Both the position numbers and the translations under genes were made by a program. From a virus, in IMG/VR virus record IMGVR_UViG_3300026473_000272, positions 1 to 60,508 of that record: a stretch of DNA of 60,508 bases; one strand, given 5' to 3'. Within the stretch, counting starts at the first letter, position 1, and each line of letters opens with the position of its first letter. Of this stretch, positions 49,311-58,100 are shown in pieces. The notes under the pieces were generated by a model. It was not told the DNA's origin. It was given only the letters and a program-made list of their open reading frames with translations, and searched no databases.

Positions 49311-51455
49311 TTAGGTTGTAGTTGTTGTAAATGCCGGAGGACCAGATCTAATAATGTAGTTCACGGTTAGATATGGATTCATTATACCAACTGCCTGTTT
49401 TAATGTATAATCAACTGTTGGTTTCTTAATGCCTCCTGTAGTATTAAGATACTGTGCGCCACCAGGTACGTTCGGTCCAAGGCCAGTTGTTGCAGGAGAG
49501 TTAATAGCAGTATCCACTCTGACTGCAGAATATTGTATTCCATTTACTAACATAGAATGTTCGTGATCTGGAAGATTTGACAGGTCTAATGTAACTGAAC
49601 TCTGACCAGCAGAGCCGCCGATGCTTTGTGCCTTGATGTCAGGTACTCGACCAGCCGTGCCGCCGCCTGCATCAGTAAACCCGCCCAATGAGTTTGGAAC
49701 ACTCTGAGCATTATCCATATTGTCTCTGCCAAGAGCAAAGCGTCCTCGCATATCCGGAAGTCTAAATGTTCCTACACCAACTAGTGCTGTGGATCCATTA
49801 TAAGTCGTTCCAATGATGTCATAAAGATCTGGATATTTTACACGCTCTACTTCTGATCCATCGCAGAACAAATATCCGTATGGTGGAAGTTGTCCTGCAT
49901 AAGGGAACATAGTCCCTATAGGAACACCTAGATCTCCGATAAAAGTATTTCTAGTCTGTTTGAGAAGACCGCTAGCTCCACCTTGTCCTGCCAAGCTAGG
50001 TCTATAGGTTAATACTAAATCCTCAGCGTTAGAATAGTTAGGATTAGGAAAATCTTTACTACTGATAATATTTGATGTCAGCGATGTAACAAATATTTTT
50101 GTAGAACCCCCCACTTGCCCATCAAAAGAGATCGAAGGACTAATGACGTCTCCTTCAAGTTTAAAAGTTGTTGCTGTTCTCAAACTGGTTGCTGTGTTGG
50201 CGTTACCACTAATGTTACCATTCAAGATACCTTGTATTTCATCAGCAACGATAGTTTTTGCTCTCACAGTTTTCCAACGCTTGCTTGTCGAGCCCAGGTC
50301 AAATGTTTCTGTTGCCGATGGAACTACTCCACCTAACTGGGATGTTCCTGATACTGTTAGATCAGTACCGATCAGTACATTCTTTGTAACAGAAATGCCA
50401 CCAAGTGTTCTTAAACTTCCGTTTGAAAGATTAGTACTCTGTGTGGTATTATTAATAATAACTGAACCGGTTATTTGTAGGTTACCGTCAATATCAAGAG
50501 CTTCTTCTGGCGCTAAAACATTAACACCTACAGACGTTCCTTTAACTCGAAGGACTGTGTTTGGTATTCCGTCTTTGTTAGTTTGTAAATCTAAAGAGCT
50601 TCCCGATTTAGAGTTGTAAATCGATGCTGATGTATTGTCATTAGATATACGGAAATCACTGTTAACACCTAGAGTTAAACCTTCATTGCTTCGAATAATG
50701 ATCCCATAATCTGTTGTATTAGAAATATCCGATCTTAAAAACTTACCGGCGGCAACTTCTGTACCACCGACATTTAGTGCGTCCGCATTTTTTGCTGTTC
50801 CAAAAAGTTTAGGAATGTACCCGCCTTGAAATTTATCTTGTGTTGTTGCATCTGGGATATGGATGTTGATACCAGAATGTATAGGTACGGGATTTATTGC
50901 TGTCGGACTAAACCCTGGAATGTTTACTTTTGGTGTAAAACTATCTTTACTTACAATGATGATAGGTACATCAGCGATATAGAAAACTAAAATATTTCTT
51001 GTTACGTTGTCGCTATCTGATATAGCTTCTACAGCCGGTCCGTATCTTAGACCATCAACTGAACTTTCTGCAGGACCTACAAGAATCCATCTAGCACCTG
51101 TGAAGATTCTTAACTGTTGATTGGTTGTGTCAATCCATAACTCACCAACTTTGGCTGTTTCTACACTTGGTTCAGAAGGACCTTTTTGTATTCCTGAAGC
51201 TGCTTTCCAATCACCATCGTAAAGTTTGAGCTGTGCATTTACTGTATCGTACCAAACCTGACCCACTGTAGGGTTAACTGGTTCGGTTCCAGCGGCAAAA
51301 TTTTCTAGTAGATGTAGAAAGTTTTCTGCTATAGTTTGACCGTATCCTGTTACATTTCTACCAGGAAATGTTAGACTGGTGCTAGAAGTGTCTGACGTAT
51401 TGTCATAGACAGTGATAATCTTTGTTTTATCAGTACTGGTTACATTATATGGCAT
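49311..51455 (-). CDS. Tail fibre with collar domain, second
   Basis: 714 residues. Module: MPYNVTSTDKTKIITVYDNT, FPGRNVTGYGQTIAENFLHLLENFAAGTEPVNPTVGQVWYDTVNAQLKLYDG. The collar domain is clear: PIGTMFPYAGQLPPYGYLFCDG, GTFRLPDMRGRFALGRDNMD; LPDHEHSMLVNG and NPYLTVNYIIRSG close it. It differs from the 738-residue fibre in the middle. Together the four genes give an array of paralogous fibres. Confidence 0.88.
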   Translation of the reverse strand: MPYNVTSTDKTKIITVYDNTSDTSSTSLTFPGRNVTGYGQTIAENFLHLLENFAAGTEPVNPTVGQVWYDTVNAQLKLYDGDWKAASGIQKGPSEPSVETAKVGELWIDTTNQQLRIFTGARWILVGPAESSVDGLRYGPAVEAISDSDNVTRNILVFYIADVPIIIVSKDSFTPKVNIPGFSPTAINPVPIHSGINIHIPDATTQDKFQGGYIPKLFGTAKNADALNVGGTEVAAGKFLRSDISNTTDYGIIIRSNEGLTLGVNSDFRISNDNTSASIYNSKSGSSLDLQTNKDGIPNTVLRVKGTSVGVNVLAPEEALDIDGNLQITGSVIINNTTQSTNLSNGSLRTLGGISVTKNVLIGTDLTVSGTSQLGGVVPSATETFDLGSTSKRWKTVRAKTIVADEIQGILNGNISGNANTATSLRTATTFKLEGDVISPSISFDGQVGGSTKIFVTSLTSNIISSKDFPNPNYSNAEDLVLTYRPSLAGQGGASGLLKQTRNTFIGDLGVPIGTMFPYAGQLPPYGYLFCDGSEVERVKYPDLYDIIGTTYNGSTALVGVGTFRLPDMRGRFALGRDNMDNAQSVPNSLGGFTDAGGGTAGRVPDIKAQSIGGSAGQSSVTLDLSNLPDHEHSMLVNGIQYSAVRVDTAINSPATTGLGPNVPGGAQYLNTTGGIKKPTVDYTLKQAVGIMNPYLTVNYIIRSGPPAFTTTTT

Positions 51456-51458
51456 TTA

Positions 51459-52097
51459 TTAAGCTCCAGTGAATCCAGTTAGACTCTGAATACGTATTGT
51501 ATAATCAATCTGTAATAACCTATTCAAAGATTTTTGTACGGGGTGAAATACCACGTGTGTAAGAAGTTTACCTGTTCCGCTAGGATCGTAACTTCTTAGA
51601 CCAAGTTCGTCAAAAACAAAGTTTCCGCTTAAATCCACAGAGTTGTCAAATGCTTCCTGATCAGTAGGTTCGCCGTAATCTAATAAACAACTAACAACAA
51701 TATCCGAGTAAGTGGCTCCACTAATATGACGTATTTCCATCTTATTACGAACAGGATCTGAGTTGATTGCTGCTTGCTGATCTACTATTTTTTGATAGGT
51801 TTTGCTGTATAAACTAGAGTTTACACCGATAGTATTCGGAGTAAGATAAGTTATGAGTCCTGTAGGATCGACGGTTGTTCCGCCGTTACCAAAATCCATT
51901 TGATAGATAGTACCCAATCCCTGGTTTGATAAACTCTGTACCATCGCTACAGACATATTTTCATAATGAATAGCATTACGCTTATCTACGAATATCTCGC
52001 CGTTTTGCGGATCATAGATCTTGATATGCCCTTCAAAATGGAAACCTCCAATTTCGTTGGGCTGAGCATCAGTTTTTTGCTGTTGGTTTTCGGTCAT
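51459..52097 (-). CDS. Structural phage protein, short fibre/baseplate associated
   Basis: 212 residues if the ATG at 52097 is used; the ATG at 52118 would add MEPQETN. I prefer 52097 because the late octamer at 52124-52131 predicts transcription from 52118, which leaves a 21-nt leader, like the 20-21 nt leaders of the other leftward late genes. GGFHFEGHIKIYDPQNGEIFVDKRNAIHYENMSVAMVQSL and YQMDFGNGGTTVDPTGLITYL indicate a beta-rich structural protein with 'DIVVSCLLDYGEPTDQEAFDN' and 'TYTIRIQSLTGFTGA'-like ends. It is probably a tail-fibre-attachment or baseplate protein. Confidence 0.65.
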   Translation of the reverse strand: MTENQQQKTDAQPNEIGGFHFEGHIKIYDPQNGEIFVDKRNAIHYENMSVAMVQSLSNQGLGTIYQMDFGNGGTTVDPTGLITYLTPNTIGVNSSLYSKTYQKIVDQQAAINSDPVRNKMEIRHISGATYSDIVVSCLLDYGEPTDQEAFDNSVDLSGNFVFDELGLRSYDPSGTGKLLTHVVFHPVQKSLNRLLQIDYTIRIQSLTGFTGA

Positions 52098-52123
52098 GTT
52101 AGTCTCTTGTGGTTCCATATCAG

Positions 52124-52131
52124 TATTTATT
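52124..52131 (-). promoter_or_regulatory. T4-type late promoter octamer AATAAATA
   Basis: Read leftward, AATAAATA overlaps the stop codon of the giant upstream gene. With a start six bases on (52118), the upstream candidate ATG at 52118 would be leaderless, so the ATG at 52097 is more likely used. Confidence 0.55.
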
Positions 52132-55100
52132 CAGGTATTTTAGTAGTCTTTTCTGCTATGAATCTAGCGATCGGAGTTGTGTTTTCTAGCAGCGTAACGC
52201 CTCTAGTAACGGTATTTTCGCCTCGATCATACCAAGTTCTACCTAGTTTCCTGATGACAGTTATCAGCGTATTTGCTGGAACTGTTTCGGTTAGTCTTAT
52301 GTAAGGGGTGGTTCCGTCAACACTAAACTCTGCTTCAAGAGTCTTGTATTTTCCGGATCCTTCGGCTCCTAGAGTTTCATCAAATACCTGTAAGGGATCT
52401 TTACGCAGTCTGCGGCCGCCTACAAATACTTCTATCTGATCACAAGGCCCAAAATCTGATGGGATGGTATTTTTATACCATATTGATCTAGTTCCTTTGC
52501 TAGGTGTAAACTCTAACGGTCCGATTGTTTGAGCTGTTCCTATAGTAGAATCGTCTGATTTCCCATCGCTGGTAAAATCTGTACGATCTTGCGTTTCGTT
52601 ATAAGGAACTGTTTCCTTGATACCTACATCAACGACATAGCTGCCCTTGGCATGCAATGTAGCTATCGATGTTCCTAGGCTTCCTCTTCTGAGTTTAGAA
52701 AGAACATTTCCAACCTTAGATAGATACTCAATACGCTCGTTGTTTATGGTTATTATTCCAGGAATATTTCTAGAAGGAATAGGATCTGAAAGTTCAGTAG
52801 AATCTGTAACTTCTAGTGAGGTGTCAAAATAGTTCAAATCTTTTGCCAGTACAACATCCATTCCTTGTGAATACCTCTTGAAGTGGTAGACATTTAACAT
52901 GTCTTTATAGATTTCATATCCACTAGGTAATCTATAGATCTGAGACCCAAATAAAAGAATTTTTATATTATCATCTTCAGTAGTCTTGTTCTTGAGATAT
53001 ATCAATGATCGATCTTGATCTACATAATAATCAACATCTTGTGACAATCTATCTCCATTTTTATAAACCCATACATAGCTTACTGATATAGGGCTGTGAG
53101 AGAGTCGGTATTGTACCTTACCACCAGTATATTCGTCTGAGATTAGATCCATCGAAGTATATTCGTTGAACCATGTAACACCAATAGTGTCACCGTCAAC
53201 TAATGATATTGTATCTAATAAAACTAGACTATTGTTTTCTATTTTATAATCAGATATAAAATTTGTTTCTATTTTAATAACATCACCTTTAGTCAATGAT
53301 TTTGTGATAGTAATAGTTTTAGAAGTACCATCATAGACATAATCTTGAATAAAAGTCTTAAGTTCATCGTTAATATAAACAGAAATGTTGCTAGTTAGTA
53401 CAGCACCCGGGCCGGTGTAAGGATCTTCTCCTAGAACAAAATCTTTAGTTACTCCATCATAGACAAAATAAACACTATCGGGTCCCTTTAATGCTTTTCC
53501 GTTAACTTCGACTATCATCGATGACGCGGCCGATGCGTTAAGAACATTATTAAAGTTGGCACCGATCTGAGATACTAGTTTAGGATCTTCAGTTACAGAA
53601 TGATTTAAACTAAAGGTTCTTGTACTTCCTTCATAGTTAAACACTTGTTGATTGATCCTTACTACACCGTATCCGTCTAATACATTACCGTTTTCAGAAC
53701 CTAAAACAAGTATAGATATTACATCACCTAGAGTTGGTTTTATACCAAACTGGACCAATGTTCTATTTTGAGAATCAACAACTCCTGTACTGTTGACGAA
53801 TGCTGTTTCCTTATAGATTCCATTTACTGTTACAAATATTGAAGTAGTATCTGTATAGTTTGCATCAGTTAAAAATAAACTAGTATCACCATCAGCTACA
53901 AACTCTTGATAATCTAAAAGATTGTGGCCGCCAATACCTAAAGAAATAATTTCAATAATATTTCCCGCAGGTGCTAGGCTGTTTAAAGTTATTTCTTGAT
54001 CTTTATAATCGATAGAATAATCTATAGTTTCTGTTTTCTTAATCTTATTGATATAGACTAACAAAGAGCTATTTTCGATTATTTTTTGTCCTATCTTATA
54101 AGTTAAAGTTATTCCATCTGAATAGATAGTCCTGTGGTTAAGAGGAGTGGCTCCCGACCTTGTGTTATTAAACACTTTTATAGAAAGACTATCTAGTACC
54201 TGTCCAGGAACATTTTCTTCAGGTGCAGGAACTTGTTCAGGACTTATAAATTTACCACCCTCTAGAACTATTTCTTCTGCGGCAGTACCTGAAGCAGTTG
54301 AATATGCTCCGCTCATAGCAGCTAATGTGCCACCACTTATCTTTGTGTCTAAAATGTTGGAATCATTAATAGTAACAGAACCATCACTTTCGATTTGTCT
54401 GAATACCAATGTATCACCTGCATTTAAACTCAAATAAGGAGTTAGCATTATCACAGAAGTCGATCCATCCCCTATAAAGGTAGGTATTTCTGCATGAGGA
54501 TTAGTCTGCATAGAACTATCTTGCGCAGGGTTAAAATATGGATCGTCTATTCTTATAAACTGTGTGTCACCATTTCTCTTAATATAGATGTTATAAATTT
54601 GGCCAGCAGCAGGAGGTGCATCAAAAGTATACGATGCCGTACTTCCATCTGCCCTAAAATAAATGTCATTTGATGATTCTACACTGTCCCAGCTGTCAGA
54701 AAACCAAGGTAGAGCATCCCAACCACCAGTGACTTCAAATGTTGTTCCTTGTACTTGGACGCCACCAAAGTCTAGACCGGTCATTAACTGATTAAGTTCT
54801 TTTCCTAGCATTCCAGAAGCAGTAGGCGATGATGATTCTGTTAGATAATATTTGTTTATCCTGTCAACAGCATACAATAACTCATCGTTCTTTTCGTAGG
54901 TAATAACGATATTGTCACCTTTGTTTGGAGCTGAAACAAAGATTACCGATCCTTTTAATAAAGAGTAGTTGTCTATACCTTCTTTATAAATCTTTACAGA
55001 ATATTCATCTTTATAAACAACATTACCATTTCTTAAAATGTTGATCTTATTCTTATTGTTAGATGGTGCATAGCTGAGTTTAAAAACAGCATTGTTTCCT

Positions 55101-58100
55101 TCAGCAACAAAAGTATCTGTCTTTGTAAAAGTAGAATAAGAAGATTCTTTATTAACTCGATCAAATCTCAATGAAAGATTAAATGTCCTAGTTTTAGAAT
55201 CACCAAGTACCGGTATTGCTGTTGCTATATCGGTGCTGTTTCCGTTGCCGCCAACTAGTTTTATAGAAGCTCTTGTGTATCCTGAGCCAGCAGTTAACAA
55301 CTCAACACCAGACACAGATCCGTTTGAGATGTAGGCTTTTGCAGTTGCGCCGGTTCCGTCGCCGTCAATAATAACTGTAGGCGGTGAATTATATTCTGAT
55401 CCCGGATTAGACAACCTAATCTCAGTTATAGAATATCTATGATTATCGAGCCACCATTTCCATGGATATCTCTGAATCGTTTCTTGGGTTTCTGTTACTG
55501 ATGTTATTTTTCCTTCAGATACATTATATGCAGGTGGAAGGTCAAAATCAGAAGTAGATAGTCCTGTTGTTTCTAGGGTATTATACCTACTAATGTATTC
55601 TCTCACTGTTGTTCTATATGGTTTAACTTCGTTGATATAATCTTGGAAGCTCGCAAGGTTATCATTTTTATAGTTTAACTTCTGCTCAAAAGCTCCAACA
55701 TTATGTGTGGCAGTAACAAGACTAGTCTTGAACATCCAATCAACATATTTCTGTTCTGTTAATACATATCGAACTGCTACAAAGAACAAACTACTCCATT
55801 GGTCGCCGAAACCTAGATTATAGGCATTATCTTTTACTGCACGTAGAATATTTCTTAGTTCTTTAGCGTTTTCAAGATCATAAAATGCAGTATCGTATGA
55901 CTTGTTATTATCATAACCTATTCCGCCAACTGTTGGATCGTATAGAGAAGGTTCTAATAAAACTGTTCCTTTTTCTCTTCCTACTAGCATCCAGTCATCT
56001 GACGGATTCGAGCTACCTTCAGAAGTTTTTAACAATACAGCCCAACCGCCAGATGCGTATTCTTTTATACGTACCATATCGCCTACATAGGTGGTAACAA
56101 ACCCTAGATATGAAATATTAGGAATCTCTTTGACTATTCTGTCAACTGATGAATAACCGGTCAACCACCAGTCTTGTAAACTCCAATATCTAGTTGTATC
56201 ATAAGCCTGAGTTCTTGTGCGATAGAATGTCTTCTTATCACTGTTGTAGGCATATATGCCCCAGAAGTTATTGGCTGTAGCATCTTTGTTAACCAACACT
56301 GAGAAAGGTCTAATGGATGCAGAAGCATAACTGTACTTTCTACCTTTAGTTGTAACCGTAACAGATATTATTCTGCCTTGTGAATCTATAGTTGCTTCGG
56401 CTGCTGCTAGTTCACCATCTCCGTCAATGATTACTGGTGGAACTACTTTGTAACCAAAACCTTTGCTTACTATATCAATAGTATCTACCTGTCCGTTTAT
56501 GATATTCACTTGCAAAATCGCAGGTTCTACACGAGTAGTGCTTACGGTTTCAAGATCGATATCTGTGTCAACTGCTACATCATAGAGATTTAGTTGGCTG
56601 TTAGGGGCAGGATCGACTAGATTTAGGTACGTAAAGTCCAATGAATCTGTCAACGGATACGTTGACAAGAATGCATTCAGATTATCGACTGTTAATCTTA
56701 GTGCAGTTAATCGGTTAATAAACATACCTTGTCTAGGTCTAAACTCGATTCCGTATCTTAATTTCGCAGGCAGTCCCGGATCAGGAACTCTATTACCAAC
56801 AGAATCGTATCCTACAAGACTGTCGATCCATTTGGTTTCAAGTTTATAAGACGGAACACCTTGAGTTGACCCTTCTCTAATCAACTGGTATTCGTTGTGT
56901 ACAGGGTTTAACGAACTAGTATCTTTCTTATACTCTATATTCAACAAAGCATAATCAGTTGAAATAATCGATTTGAAGTTATACAACAAAAGAGTATTTT
57001 CTGCTGCTATGCCTACAAATGCTGTTCCCGAACCAATAGGGTTATTAATATATGAAGCCACTGTTGATGCTGATATATTTCTGCCTATAACATTAGTAGG
57101 TAAAATAGTTTTATTTTTTACCCAGTAATAGTAGTACGTTTCTGTTGCCGCACCAGTCGACGCATTATATAGAATACGTTGAGAATAGACATCGTCGTTA
57201 GGATATAAAGGTTGTCCTGAGATACCGTTGGCTATTCCGTTGTTTGTATCTGCTAATGCGGCCCACTCACTAGGCAACAGTTTGGTCTTTACCCATTCAT
57301 AAACATCGATGCTAGAACCAGGAACTTGTCTACTCCAGTTTCCTACTCTATAAGATGTATCACCTTGTTCGTAGTACATCCACTTAGCTGTAGATGTATT
57401 CCACCATAGTTTTCCTACATGATGATCAGTCCATTCTTGCGATGGTATAACTGTTTGTAAGTCTGTACCAATAGAATACACAGCAGGATCGTAAGGAACT
57501 TTGAAAGTTAACTCTTGTTCTGCTTCGTTTAATATTTTACCCTTAGCTGGATCGATTATATCCAGATCTTGTATTTTTTTATTGTTTACATCATCGTAAA
57601 GAGAAATGCTCTTTAACTTTTCTATATCAACGACTAAGCTTCTTTGCGATAGGATCTCCCAAGAATTTACATTTTCTAGTTTCTTGAACAGTCTCACATG
57701 ACCGGTCTTTTGATTTAATACGTTAGAATAATAATCAGGAGAACCAACTAAAATGTTATCTGGTGTACAATACACGCTGTAACCAAAAGATTCGTTCGAT
57801 GACAGATCAGCAGATAGTTTTTCAGCTAAGAAATAAACATCTGCTTTTCTCTCGAATACGTAAACTGCTCCGGCAAAACCATAATCTTTACTAAATCTTG
57901 TAGCTCCGTGATCGAAGGTAGTAGTTCCTTCATCCTTGCTAAAGAATGTAACCGACTCATGATAAGGAGTATTCTTTGCTCCAATAACAATTTTTTCTGT
58001 ATTTCCACTTATACAGATGCTCTGTCCAAAATATTCATTAGGATAATCTTCAAAACTTTCTAGTTTTTGTTTTACTCTAAAAATATTGTTTGTTAATCTT

